64,000 nucleotides of DNA from Bathelium albidoporum (GCA_021031095.1 JAGFVP010000064.1:59857-123856), one strand, 5' to 3'; counted from the stretch's first letter, positions 1-10,939 are shown. Numbers and translations are program-made. The notes: generated by a model from the sequence alone, not told the origin.

Positions 1-3000
1 CTTGAGATGACTCTCTATTTTGTTAGAATTTCAGAGAGTTTACATCAGGAAATCCTCAAAAATCAATGAGCATGCTCGGACCCTGAAGAAAAGCAATGTA
101 ACTGTAAGCGACCTGGACAGGCAGACTCTTGTGTGCACCAATAGGATTTCCTTGCTCCAATTGCAGGTCCCTGCGTAGAACACAGAATACGAGGACCCTT
201 TCGTAGGTATCCGTGTAGGAAACACAATGCTTCACCCCGGGGCCAAGTACTCAGTTCTCATTTTCACGATTGATCATACAAAGCAACGCCAGCGGACGTC
301 ACTTCATTGAACGTCAAGCTCGCAAAACCTGCCGGACTTTGATGTATATTCTATAGTCTGACAAGGCCCACGCTGGTGCTGATCGTCTCAAAACCCCACG
401 ATCATCGATTTCAAGAATGCGCCGTACATACAAACTTGCTTGCAGGTAACTTCTGTCTAAAAACATGAATATAAATAATTATGTAAGTAACCGTCTTGGT
501 AACTGCCTTGGCAACTGTTGAGCACTTATCGGAGTACCTGTAAAAGCACCTGTTCGCGCACCTGTAGGAGCACCTCTTCAAACACCTATTTGAACAGCTG
601 TTGAAGCACCTGTTTGAGAAGGTGTTAAATTATCTGTTAAAGCACCTGTCCAAGTAGCTACTCAAGCAGCCGCCCGAAAGGTTTTGCAAAAGGTAGGTGA
701 ACAGGTGCTCCTACAGGTGGTTCAAGAGGTGGTTCAACAGGTGCTTCAACACTTATTCAAAAGGTGCTCCTACGGATGCTCATATAAGTACTGTAACAGG
801 TGCTCGAACTAGCTGTAATAGCAATCACTTGATTGTATAAGTTCAGACAGAAAATATCTTACCTGCTGGCAAATATGTATGTGTGGCGGCACGGCGGATC
901 TGTGAAATCGGCGCTAGCGTAGGTTTTGAGACGATTGGCGCACCCTGGTTGGTGGTAAGCATACCGCCGGCTTCGGATTTACCTTTCTCTGATGCAACTC
1001 TCTTCCGACCAGTTTTGCACCTGCGCTGGGCCCGGTTCCGGCATCGTGGCGGCGCCGTTTTGGACATTTAGAAATTTGATGGGAGAAGAGAACCTTCATA
1101 TTCTATTGTTAAAATTGTGGCGGAGTTTGTCCTGACGGCGAATTCTGTCAACAGCCACATCGCATCCTGCATACAAACGGACTCATCTTGTTATAGCAGT
1201 ATACAAAAGGATTGCCTCCATTGTCTTATAATGAGTTGAGGATTTATCTAAAAGTGCGGTTCAGAACATAAAGAATGCCCGGCTAGTATGGACACGTGGC
1301 CTTCACTAGTGAACATCCGAAAGACGCTTCAAGGTCGCAATTCATCCACCAAGCCCGTCTGAGAGCCGATGACTACGATCCAATGCTGAAGCACCACTCA
1401 AGCGTAGGTGTCATTCACGTAAGTCATGTTCGGAACCAACATACTCCCGAACTTGTGGAACGGGACGTGGCTCTGAGTTTAAACTTTGACGACCCATTCC
1501 AACATGTCTCAACTCGACATGCTATTTACTTGGTGTACTTGGGGGTACGACGTCTCGTACCTGGGGCTGACGGAAATTCAGCTGACTCCAGCTCACACAT
1601 AAGGAAGTGGACGTCAGGTAATCGTGGGGTCAACCGCCTGCTTACCCTAACACATTGTCTGCGATCCAGGCAAGCGCGATCTGTACCCGAGAGCATTCAG
1701 TTGAGGAACGGCGCACACAGGAGGGAGGATGCATTGTGAAAGAGCAGAATGAGCCGGAACGGCGACGACTTCAGGCCGACTTTCTCACAGTCGGCGGGGT
1801 AGCTCAAAAGGTCGCGCTGAAAGCTCACGTCGAGGATGTGATCCCTATCCTTGCATGTATCTGCCCGGGCGAAGAAGACGAGACTTTCCGAGGCTGATTC
1901 ATGGCACCAGAATCGATGGCTGCAAGTCCGAGGCGGCTTTTGGTCAATTACAGAGGCTCTCCAAGCAATTATGTGGGACATCCTGTCAGGTTGTAACTTG
2001 CCGCGTGCCGGCGGGCATGAAGAACACTGCATTATTCTTGGTGAGTACGCATTCCACTCCGTCCTTGACTACATCAAATACATTCTGCTCGACCTTGAAG
2101 TGTTCGTCTTGTCAAAGATGTATATGTCTGCCATATCAGCCAATCAGATTCGCTTCGTGATTATGTTGATATGATCTTTCTCACTTACAGTGGAGGTCCA
2201 GATAGTCCGGCCTTAATGAGTGGGCTCTCCATGTAAAGCGTCTCTCTCATGAACCAAAGGCTGTTAGGCTTAGAGTAACTGATACAGCGCTGCATCACCA
2301 AAAGAAATAAAGGACATCGAGAGCCACTGCTACCACGCCCACACCATTTCGGAAATGATTGACAAGAGGCGACAACGTAACAGGCGTCAAGGCTCCAAGG
2401 TATATGGCGTCAGTGTGGGTTGGCGCGCCTTCTTCTAGCGCGGTATCAAGCACAGACTTCTTCAAGTCGGTTAGAAGACGAGCCAGTATTCTAAGCTAAC
2501 TGACCTGCATGTACACAGGCCGCGAGACGACGCAGGCGAGGATTCTACCCGTACAGAGTATAAAGCCCCGATAATTGGATCTCGATCATACCCACCGACC
2601 ATCCAAGAAGTATTTCCGTTCCTGGCGGGTACCTAGGTCCACTATACAGCCCTCAAGAATGATCCCCGCTAAAGCCAATGCCTCGTTTCTATGCAGGTGA
2701 GATCGGGAATGCACCGCGGGGCAAGTCAGATCGCGCCACTTATGCCATGCAATCCTTGGTATGCACCTTTAGCCTGCTGCTCTCGGGAACGCCTTGATCT
2801 GTAAAGTATCTGTTGTTTTTGGCAGGAAAAAACAACATTACCATGAAAGATAAAGGTGATGATGGCTCCAGCCGCTGAAAGTTTAATACTACAACAATAA
2901 CCCTTTCCATCCTGGCCCTCAGGCTCTCATAACTCGCACACTTTACCCATCATCATACCAGTTCTTTTGATTCACGATCTCTGGCAGTCATAGGCCATCA

Positions 3001-3030
3001 TAAGTCGGACAGAACCACTCCATCTACACC
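1..3030. other. Gene-free left flank
   Basis: No open frame in this stretch resembles a protein family I know. Frames of up to about 147 codons exist near 1296-1740, but they show no domain, signal peptide or conserved motif and look random. The only structured element is the CACCTGT/ACAGGTG inverted repeat array near 540-805. The last few hundred bases must hold the promoter of the UbiA prenyltransferase at 3031. A TATAAAG sits at 2559-2565, but about 470 bp upstream of the start codon, so its role is uncertain. Confidence 0.6.
540..805. repeat. Inverted pair of 12-bp-period minisatellites (CACCTGT / ACAGGTG)
   Basis: The left arm carries exact CACCTGT at 547, 559, 607 and 643, spaced in multiples of 12. 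The right arm carries the reverse complement ACAGGTG at 701, 713, 737 and 796 in nearly the same 12-bp register, with degenerate copies between. The dyad centre is near 672. Read in the ACAGGTG direction, each arm encodes a decayed tetrapeptide repeat of the form Thr-Gly-Ala/Gly-X: on the minus strand for the left arm and on the plus strand for the right. Each core also contains an E-box (CANNTG). It could be a duplicated and inverted piece of a coding minisatellite or a hairpin element. Confidence 0.7.
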
Positions 3031-4056
3031 ATGGATGCCGTTAAGGACTACAGCAAACCAAGTCATGGCATCTTTCGCTTCATACCAGATGCATGGGTTC
3101 CATTCGCCGAACTTATGCGTCTCGACCGCCAATCGGGGTTCTGGGCCTTCTACTGGCACTATTTGATAGGACTTGGTTTCGCCATTAATATCCACCCATT
3201 CTCTAGTGCTATCGATCTGAAATCTCTTGTGGTCCTCACGGCATACTTGGGGCTATGGGCTACCGTCTTCCGCGGGTTTGCCTGTACGTGGAATGACAAC
3301 CTAGATCAGGACTTTGATCGCCAGGTCGCTCGTTGCCGAGTGAGACCCATTCCAAGGGGTGCCGTTACAACATCACAGGCGCATTTCTTCACCGCCGTCC
3401 AGATTGCCGCTGGTGTCTGCATTTTGTACCCCTACGGCCATTCGACATTGTTTCACGCTGCCGTAGACAGCGTATTGTTGCTCATCTACCCCTTACTGAA
3501 GCGTTTTACAGACTTCCCTCAAGTCGAGCTGGGATTTGGGCTGTCTTATGCCATATTTCTGGTGACTGCAATGGTCGGGAAGGATCCGTTGGCGCCTCTG
3601 CTGGACCCGTCGTCGGATGTCTCAGGGCGCGTGTCCAAGGTCGTTGAGTCACCTCAGGCCCAATCAGCTGCATGTCTATATATTGCTGGGATTCTCTGGT
3701 CTATTATCTTCGACACTATTTACGCTCATCAGGATTACCTCGATGACCTGAAAGCTGGCGTCAAAGGGCTTGCCATACGACTCGGAAGGAAGGGAACGAA
3801 ACCAGCTCTCTACGCAACGGCTCTCGTGCAGGTATACTGTTTGGCATTGGCGGGCCATCTGGCAGGGTTCGGTGTACCATATTATGCTATATCTTGTGGC
3901 GGAGATGCTTTTCTGTTGGCATGGATGATCTGGGCTACCGACCTAGAAGATGGCAACAGTTGCGCTTGGGCATTCGGTCGTGGAAGTGCTTATGTTGGCG
4001 CCTCACTCTCAGCTGGGCTTATGGCTGAGTTCTGGTCGAGGAAGTATGGATTCTGA
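3031..4056 (+). CDS. UbiA-family membrane prenyltransferase
   Basis: A single-exon frame of 341 codons starts at an ATG in good context (CACCATGG). It has the two Asp-rich signatures of the UbiA superfamily: N88-D89-x-x-D92-x-x-x-D96 followed by RPIPRG (residues 105-110), and D235-x-x-x-D239 within an AHQDYLDD stretch. Hydrophobic segments between and after them give the usual multi-pass architecture. The family is typified by COQ2, which transfers a prenyl chain to 4-hydroxybenzoate using Mg-bound prenyl diphosphate; secondary-metabolism members prenylate polyketide or benzoate-type aromatics. Residues 184-211, just before the second motif helix, form a hydrophilic loop that looks longer than usual. 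It opens the biosynthetic group and is the only such enzyme here. The substrate is unknown; 4-hydroxybenzoate is inferred from family and context. Confidence 0.9.
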   Translation: MDAVKDYSKPSHGIFRFIPDAWVPFAELMRLDRQSGFWAFYWHYLIGLGFAINIHPFSSAIDLKSLVVLTAYLGLWATVFRGFACTWNDNLDQDFDRQVARCRVRPIPRGAVTTSQAHFFTAVQIAAGVCILYPYGHSTLFHAAVDSVLLLIYPLLKRFTDFPQVELGFGLSYAIFLVTAMVGKDPLAPLLDPSSDVSGRVSKVVESPQAQSAACLYIAGILWSIIFDTIYAHQDYLDDLKAGVKGLAIRLGRKGTKPALYATALVQVYCLALAGHLAGFGVPYYAISCGGDAFLLAWMIWATDLEDGNSCAWAFGRGSAYVGASLSAGLMAEFWSRKYGF

Positions 4057-4859
4057 CTGATCAGGTCGAGGATCTAGTCATATGTGGATCCAAAAGGAGA
4101 GACGGGGCGCACACAGGAAACACCTCAACATCAGCTTAAGCCTCAGTGGTGGAGTTCCGATAGATTTAGAATGAGTGTTGGTTCGTATTTGATGGGGGTA
4201 AATATTCTCGTCAAGATGTCCCTGAGCTTGTTTTACCGTGGACGATTTCTGCTTCGTCCAGCAAAATAAAGTTTTTCCCGGCGAAAGATTCTGATTTCAT
4301 TAGTAGGTAAACCTACTTATACTGTGACTCACCTAATGATTCGGATATCATTACGAAGCGCATAAGTCACACACTTATTCAGCTCTCATGAGGCCCGAAT
4401 TGACCTTCTAGATCTGGAGATGCGAGGTGGTAGAATCTCCTCATCTTCACCCCCTTTCCCACCAACTGATTCCTTCTCAGGGATAGGCCACACAATTTAC
4501 TGTTGGGACCTATCGAGGGCTGGTACGTGATTGGATATATATTCGCCTTTGGCCAGCGCCTCCAATATAGTCAGGAAGCACTTGTTAGGGGTGAGAATGG
4601 CCTTCCGTTTTTGGAATCGACTACAAAGATGCTACCAACTGGTGCCCCATTTGTAGAGACTAATATCCACCCAAGAAGAAGCCCGATACTGTAATAAAGA
4701 TGGAGAAACAGGATTGTCCAGAAAATGGCTACTTTTAAGGAGCAAAGAAACCGACGTGCTCGCATACTCTCATGGGTCGCGGATCAAACACCAAGGTGGG
4801 TTCCGCACAGGCTGAGTATTTACGATTTGGGAGAAGGAGGAACGGACCAGGATGTCTAT
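4057..4859. other. Intergenic, nothing recognised
   Basis: This is the 3' flank of the UbiA gene leading into the LINE remnant. Short frames are present (for example 4084-4269 and 4503-4694) without recognisable motifs. The part nearest 4860 may be further degraded retroelement sequence, but I could not align it to anything by eye. Confidence 0.5.
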
Positions 4860-5531
4860 CAGAATAAGGAAAGGCTCAGATAAGTCGAGGTTGTAGATGC
4901 AGAGGTTTACGGCGCTCTGTAAGGATTGGCCGCAGCCAAGACAAAAGGACGCCAAAACCATATATAATACCTCTGCCTAGACAATATGTCAGTGGTGGAC
5001 GGACTAAACGAAGACGAAGCAGACACTTTACAGAATATCTTCCCGAGATTTCAAGAACTAGCCAGAGCACACGAGCCAGGCGTCATCGTCAAGTGAATCC
5101 CTGGACATCAAGACCTTGAGGGCAACGAGGCAGCTGACAAGCTAGTCAATGCGGGCGCTATGATAGACACAGGGACCACAGCCATGCCCACCATCTCGTG
5201 GGCGAAGCGCGACCTTAAGGAGAGACGGAAGGGAGAGCTTACATAATGGTCGGAGTGATACAAAGAGGTGCACTCATGCGCAGTGGTAAAGGGGTGTCTT
5301 ATCTCCTTTGAAAGAGAAATACTCCTTAGACTACTTGCGGCAGAGTCAGGACATGGAGACCTCGCTGCCTACCACGAACATTTTAGCCATACTGCTTCAA
5401 ATAATCAGTGCAATTGCGGTGAAGGGAAGACCATCCAACATGTCTTCCTCTGCAAGAAGCTCAGGAGAGCCCGACCGCTGCCTAGAAATGCACCTTTGAC
5501 AGCTTTGTTCAGATATGCCCCACTGGCGTGA
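4860..5531 (+). mobile_element. Remnant of a LINE (Tad-like) retrotransposon, RNase H end
   Basis: One continuous frame from 4884 to 5531 reads as the C-terminal RNase H and tail region of an ascomycete non-LTR retrotransposon, interrupted by in-frame stops near 4920, 4968, 5091, 5244 and 5253. Recognisable pieces in order are DAEVYGAL, CLDN, then PGHQDLEGNEAADKL (the RNase H H-x-x-x-G-N-E-x-A-D block), then SGHGDLAAYHEHF and a Cys-rich CNCGEGKTIQHVFLCKK tail. The stop at 5091 replaces the Trp normally found before the PGH motif. No frameshift is needed to join these pieces, so the copy decayed mainly by point mutation. The endonuclease and reverse transcriptase parts are not seen upstream. 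Confidence 0.75.
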
Positions 5532-5816
5532 TAGAGCAATGTACCCACGAAACGGGCATGAGCTATGCCTAAAAAGACCGATCGCAAGCGGAATTGCATC
5601 ACCCAGGGATATTCCCACGACAAGTCCACAGCAGCCAACAGGTCGGCTCCGAAAGTTCACGTGTGAGGACTTACTGGACATCAGTTCATTCTCATCCCTA
5701 GCTATTGACCAATTAGCTACTTGGACTGTTATCTTACAAGTGCCAGTTATGAAGATGCCACCGGTACTTGAACTACCCCACGCTATGGCATCAGCCTCCT
5801 GTTGCTCTATGGCTAC

Positions 5817-7221
5817 TCAGTAGTAGAACTCGGGGAGTTTCGGGCTGAGATACATGGTCATGTAAAGCCCCGTCTTCGGTGTGTAGGTAATGGAGATGTA
5901 AGTATGAGTTCCTACGCTCTTTTCTGTAATCCTGTGCTTGGGACTATGAAAAAACATGTAAGCCCTGGGGTGAACTCGATGAAAATTACAATCAGGTGGA
6001 AAAAGAAAGCAAAAAGGGTGAGACATACAATGCTGTGTTCAAGTCAAATTTATACCTCGCGGCGAGATCAGGATGACCACGGCTCTCGAACCAAGAAGTC
6101 AGCAGCTCGCTGATCTGCCCATCCGTCTTACCAAGCTGCCACACTGGGATGTGGAACTTAACATCGATGTCAGGCTCCGATCCCTGCGTGGAGCGCATCT
6201 CGTAGACGAAAATGCACCTATGCTCGCCAAGGCAGACCTTGTCGTCGGCGCCTGGATCCGAGCTGTCGAGGCCGAACAGGTGGTACCAGAAATCGCTGAT
6301 GGCCTTGAGGCTGGCGGCGATGTTGGCACCCTTGAGGCGGCCGCCCAGGTGGTACATGTCCTTGGCCTTGGCGAGTGTGTCGGCCGAGGAGCGGAAGTAG
6401 ACCTTGAGGCGCGACCCGACCGTGTCGGCCACGCAGTCGTTGGATAGCAGCCCCATTTGTGGCGCGTCCTCTTGCCGCGCGAATGTCGACAGGTACGACT
6501 TGATGGCCCCCAGCGACGCATCGTACGACGACCCGTCTGCCCCGTTGCACGCCCGCACCGCGTCGGAGACGATGATATTGGCCGAGATGCCGCTCTGGAT
6601 CGCAAGCCAGTGAGGCAAGAAGTATGACTTGGCCATAAGCTTGCCGGAGTGCTCTAGATCGAAGGCGACCCAGACGCGGCTCCGTGGGAAGTGTGATGGG
6701 TGCTTTGCTATGGCATCGTCCACGCAATCGTCGGGTACGTTGGTGGCCTCAAGGAACTGGTAGAATCGTGTCAGATCTAGACCCGGCACTTCTGTCGACA
6801 CTGTGTTCAGGAATTCTTTCGCCCCTAGCTGGTTGATGGGATCGGTGGCTGTGCCGGCCTGCTTCGTAACTGCTTCAATGGTAAAACGGATGGTTTGTTT
6901 GGGACTTTTCTCCTTCCAATTCAGGCTATACTCGAAGGGCGATAAATCATGAGTAATCCATGATCCGTAATAGGGCTTGCCGTTAATAGGTCGTGGCCCT
7001 AGAGCTGGGGGAACCCACTGGTAAAACCAACGGAGATAGTGGAGTTGCGCTTCATTGCTGTACTGATTTGCCTGGAGAAGCGAGGCCAGAGGTTCGGACA
7101 GGGCGCGCCACCAGAAGGCTCGGTCCTCATTGTCAGAATGAATCTCTTGATTGACCTGACTCAGGATGGGTGAAGTCTTTGTGACATGGCTCACACCGTT
7201 GGCAGTGGTTGAAGAAGCCAT
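5817..7221 (-). CDS. DMATS-type aromatic prenyltransferase (ABBA fold)
   Basis: Two exons (7221-6029 and 5931-5817) give 435 residues. The long first frame stops early because of an intron at 6028-5932 (GTATGT donor, CACAG acceptor). Joining restores the family's C-terminal GTHTYIS-type strand. The N-terminal PFEYSLNW block contains E97, matching the Glu that binds the indole or phenol acceptor in fungal DMAT synthases. Length and order fit the soluble family that moves a dimethylallyl (or longer) group from its diphosphate to Trp, Tyr or another aromatic without the DDxxD motif. The gene converges on the LINE relic and lies between the UbiA enzyme and the PAL relic. Finding two unrelated prenyltransferase folds in one small group suggests two prenylation steps or two acceptors. 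The substrate cannot be deduced. Confidence 0.9.
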
Positions 7222-8489
7222 AGTAACAGAAGTGAGCTTTATCGTATAAGCGTCTGATAATATATGCGATGTGAGTAGATTGCGGCTTCCGCTTGGTATA
7301 GTATAAACCCTTTAGCGAAGAGAACAGACCAATTCCCGGAAGGATAATCGAAAATGATTTCTCTAATCATTTATGGTGACACTCAATGCGCTTGTTTTGA
7401 ACTAGCATTAGCAATGAACCAAGTTACGACGGATTTCGTACAACAGGGCTCTGCCTAGTCCATGGACGACTGCTTCGACCCCCACACATCCCGCATTTCA
7501 ATTCGAGGTACGATAACGGTATTGGTCCAATTCCAATTTATCAATGAGAGTCAGGCCACGAACACACAGCAGCCTTTTGACACTCTAACAAGCGTTCCAG
7601 ACTCCTGGTTGAGGTGCTTGCGTCTATGTGAATGTACCCACTCAGAGCGGGAGCGACTGAAGTGGATTGGCTCTGGGTAGGTAGTTAGAACAAGGACTAA
7701 CGTTAGCAGGACCGACTAGCACTAGTTATCCCCGACGCTACCGAGCCTCGCTTGAGCTACGGCCCGTCAGAGGCTGAAAGATCTGGAAAAGACAGTGACC
7801 CCCACTCGCCCTGATCTTAGTTTCCGATCGGACCTGCATATTAGGGGGGTCTCATTTGCGGGGTGCATTTCCCTAATTGGATGTTGATCTTCGACAGCAA
7901 TCCAGAGATCTGAGCTCTGTAAAGCTCTTGCATCAGACTTGCGGAAAGGATCCGAACCTACTAGCGTCAACAATGCAGTAAACAGTGCATGACGATTGAC
8001 GAGTGGCTTGGGCTGTGAGCTCACGGTGGCGAGACCATATTGATATGCAGTCTGGTAGGATGTAAGCGCCAGCGCTACTTGACTTTTCCACCACCAAATA
8101 CACAGTAGCTTAGTAGCTTGAGCACCAATTTGGATGTCGCAGTTGACTACAGCTCAAAGTTTGACGAGAAATTGATAAAATTGATAAAAAAGCGGAGGCT
8201 GGAAAGGGTGGTTGAGTTCAGTCGGAGTAGAAGATATTCCGTTTCCATCCACCTCAACTCACTCTCCCCACTCCGCCCCCCCAAATTTTTACTAATAGAA
8301 TCGGGGGTGGCGTTCGGAATGAGTTACTCGAACCGCTATACTCTAATACAGAGTGCTCTACAGGTAAATACTAGAAAAGAAAAAAAAAAAAAATTACGGT
8401 CGCGGAATTCGGGCGCGCGGCACACCCAGCACTTCAACCACCACCAGCTCAACCTACTCACGTTTCATCCGTGATAACACTGGAATCCG
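7222..8489. other. Upstream region of the DMATS gene, no other gene seen
   Basis: The part nearest 7222 is the DMATS promoter and holds a CGG(N3)CCG site. Beyond it I see no convincing coding frame. An adenine run near 8384-8394 and short random frames are the only other features. The end at 8490 is the stop codon of the PAL relic. Confidence 0.5.
7283..7291. promoter_or_regulatory. Candidate Zn2Cys6 binding site, CGG(N3)CCG
   Basis: CGGCTTCCG is an everted CGG/CCG pair with a 3-bp spacer, lying 62 bp upstream of the DMATS start codon. Zn2Cys6 dimers commonly bind such CGG pairs, and two regulators of this class are encoded in the window. A 9-bp match is weak evidence on its own. Confidence 0.3.
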
Positions 8490-9340
8490 TCATTCCTCCA
8501 CTTTTTTGAGACCGGCCAGGACGACATCGTACAAGCGTCCCGACCTAAACGACTCGTAGATCCGCGTGTTGTACAGTCCAATGCTCGGCGTGGCACCGTC
8601 CTGCGGCACTGGCTCGGTTGAAGCCAGGTGCTCATCGCCCAAGAACGGAATATCGAGATCGTTCCGAACGAAACGGTACATGCGTCGCGAAGCCTGGCCG
8701 AGGTACGGCGTCGCGTCGGACGGGGCGTCGTTTCAGCCCTCGATTTCGATCGTGCGCAGGTCGAGCGCTTGACACAGCGCCAAGAGCTCTGAGACAGCAC
8801 GTCGACGGCCTCGAGCGTGTAGCTGGGCCGACACAAGCGCCAGGGAGTTGAGGCACTGGTTGCTTATCTCGGCCGTCTGGACGTGCCATCCTACGGGGTT
8901 GCCCAAGAAGCCCAGCTCGGACGTCAAGCCAGCAACGACGACGTCAAGCTCCTTGAACAGGAATAAGTTATTGGCGTCGTCGGAGATACATGTGGGCGAT
9001 AGGCCCCAACTGGTGCTCGGGTTGATCATCTCGATGCGCTGCGCGAAAAGCATGCGGCCGATGCCGTGCAGGCCCTACCGCAGCTTCGCAGCTGCCGCCG
9101 TGAAACACGCGGCTCGTCATCGTGTCGATCAGCGGGTTATCTGTCACCAAGTTCAGTTCGCCTGTGAACTGGTCATGCGCAAGGCAAAAGTCTTCTGGCA
9201 CGGGGCTGATCCTCTGGCTGGCAGTGCGTAGCGAGTAGCGGTCTTGCCGCAGCGTCGCCACGTTCTGACTATCATGCCGGTTAAGCAGCTGCGACCCGTT
9301 CAGGAACTTCTTGATGTTCCACGCACTATCCACCTGCCCA
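8490..9340 (-). pseudogene. PAL: Truncated, broken phenylalanine/tyrosine ammonia-lyase
   Basis: Only the C-terminal half is present. The relic reads from AWNIKKFLNGSQLL through LRQDRYSLRT and TDNPLID to FHGG, then changes frame near 9070 with an apparent loss of about a dozen codons. It continues as GRMLFAQRIEMINPSTSW, ELGFLGNPVGWHVQTAEI and NSLALVSAQ, hits an in-frame stop just after the DLRTIEIEG stretch, and ends with YNTRIYESFRSGRLYDVV. These are landmark blocks of the aromatic ammonia-lyase family. The N-terminal half, including the Ala-Ser-Gly triad that forms the MIO cofactor, is absent, so no lyase activity is possible. An intact PAL would make cinnamate from Phe. It lies about 200 bp downstream of the flavin monooxygenase on the same strand, which suggests an old pathway member. 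Confidence 0.85.
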
Positions 9341-9537
9341 CGCCTGTTGGGGCCCCTTGAGCCTTTAGATTGGTGGCCCAGCTATTCCGATGCTGCCAGC
9401 TGATTCCATTTGCCGACATCTTATTTAATGTTTTATCTTACTGAAGCTGTGACACGGTCTGTTTGTAGATACGTTAACGGTCTAAATCACTCCCGAGTAC
9501 ATCACAAACGGAACGGGGCGGGTAATTCTCTTGTCCT

Positions 9538-10939
9538 TCAGACACCATTGCGGGTTTGAGCTCCATTTTCATGGGTCTCGGTATTTTCTTTTTCCCACGC
9601 CTCTCGTCCACTTTCTACGGCGTCGTACTCCCAGAGCCATTTGAAAAGCTGATAGTCTGCACCCGCACGAAGTTTGGCATCACGTTTCTCCTGTTCTGGA
9701 CCATCAGCAAATGCAAACATAGCCTTCTGTTCCAATGTGCAATGCCTGACAGCTGATGCTCGTGGTTTGCGAACCTCCTCGAACACTCTAAGTGCGTCCG
9801 GGACTTGGTTACGTCCCACCGACTGGCTGAATATCGCTCCAAGGACTCCTGCATCCTCGAAGGCCTGTGCGGCACCCTGTGCTCTGAAGAGGGATTAGCC
9901 AGTTTCAGAATGGATGAAGAGATTATGATTATGCTAACAGGCATGGCAACATCGCGTGAGCAGCGTCGCCAATCAGTAGGAATCTTCCACTCTCATGGCG
10001 CCACTGCTTCATCTCATGGATCTGGAATAAAGTCCACTTGGTGCAAACGGACCCTTCCACATTAATAAGCTCATGGAGTACGGGGTCCCAGTCAGAGATC
10101 TTGCTCCTGAACTCTTCTATATTTGCTTGTTGCGGCCCGTACATAGCCTTGCCACTTGCACCCTCGGCGTATACCAGGACTATATTGAGCATATTGTGCT
10201 GGATGAGATACGAAACCACGTGTCCGCCCGGTCCCATCCAAAAGTTGACGCTGGATCGTCTTTTCAGGTCCCAGGCCAGATAGTCTTCAGTTATGTCTTT
10301 TGTAGGGACAGAGATCCGGTAAACGACGTCGCCGGAACTGTAGGGAGGGTCCGAATGGCTCAAGAGGCTGCCCCTACAACGGGATCTCTCCCCGTCAGCG
10401 CCCAGAATCATGTCTGCTTCATGATTCTCGCCAGTGGATAGACGTAAGGAGGGCTTGTTGAAATCGATCTCTTGGACTTCACTGCCGAGTTTGACCTCTA
10501 TCTTCTGCTGTCCCGCTGCAGACAGCAAGACTCTCAGGAGATCAGCACGATGAATTACGATGTAAGGGGCCTTGCTAACCAGTTCCGGATTGCATATTGG
10601 CGGAGACTGCGAGAGTACATCTCCTCGGTAGGAGCGAAACGTCCCGGCCTCTGGTCGGTCAGCATACTTGAGGACCTCCTCAAGGATGCCCCAACGTTGA
10701 AGCAAACGCGTAGCATTAGGGGACAGCTGTATTCCCGCGCCGATCTGTTGAGGTATGTTAGAAAAGCTCGAGTCTTTTATCGGAAAGTATGAAGTTACTT
10801 CCTGTAGTTCAACACTGCGCTCGAACACCGTCACATGGTGTCCAGCTTGAGCAAGAGCCAGTGCGGAAGCCAGTCCACTAAGACCGCAGCCCACAACTAG
10901 AACAGAAAGCACGGGCCGTGAGTGACACTTATTCGCCAT
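9538..10939 (-). CDS. Group A FAD-dependent aromatic monooxygenase (salicylate hydroxylase-like)
   Basis: Three exons (10939-10799, 10744-9939, 9883-9538) give 430 residues. The start is an ATG followed shortly by the dinucleotide-binding motif G17-C-G19-L-S-G22 and an ER pair 20 residues on. The DG motif (GADGE) and the GD motif (GDAAHAMLP) follow. Intron 1 (10745-10798, 54 bp, CTAAC branch point) has no stop and is a multiple of three; removing it joins LQE to IGAGIQLSPNA, the family's normal sequence. Intron 2 (9884-9938, 55 bp) joins HAML to AQGAAQAFEDAG. These NAD(P)H-dependent enzymes hydroxylate phenols, some with loss of a carboxylate, and they occur with UbiA enzymes in benzoate-derived pathways. 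It is transcribed divergently from the P450. The exact substrate is not known. Confidence 0.9.

Noticed and set aside
1296..1739. 147-codon plus-strand frame
   Set aside because: No motif, poor start context, and overlapping frames of similar quality on both strands indicate a random open frame.
6099..6605. Several Arg/Ser-rich frames overlapping the DMATS gene on both strands
   Set aside because: They are alternate-frame shadows of the GC-rich DMATS coding sequence.
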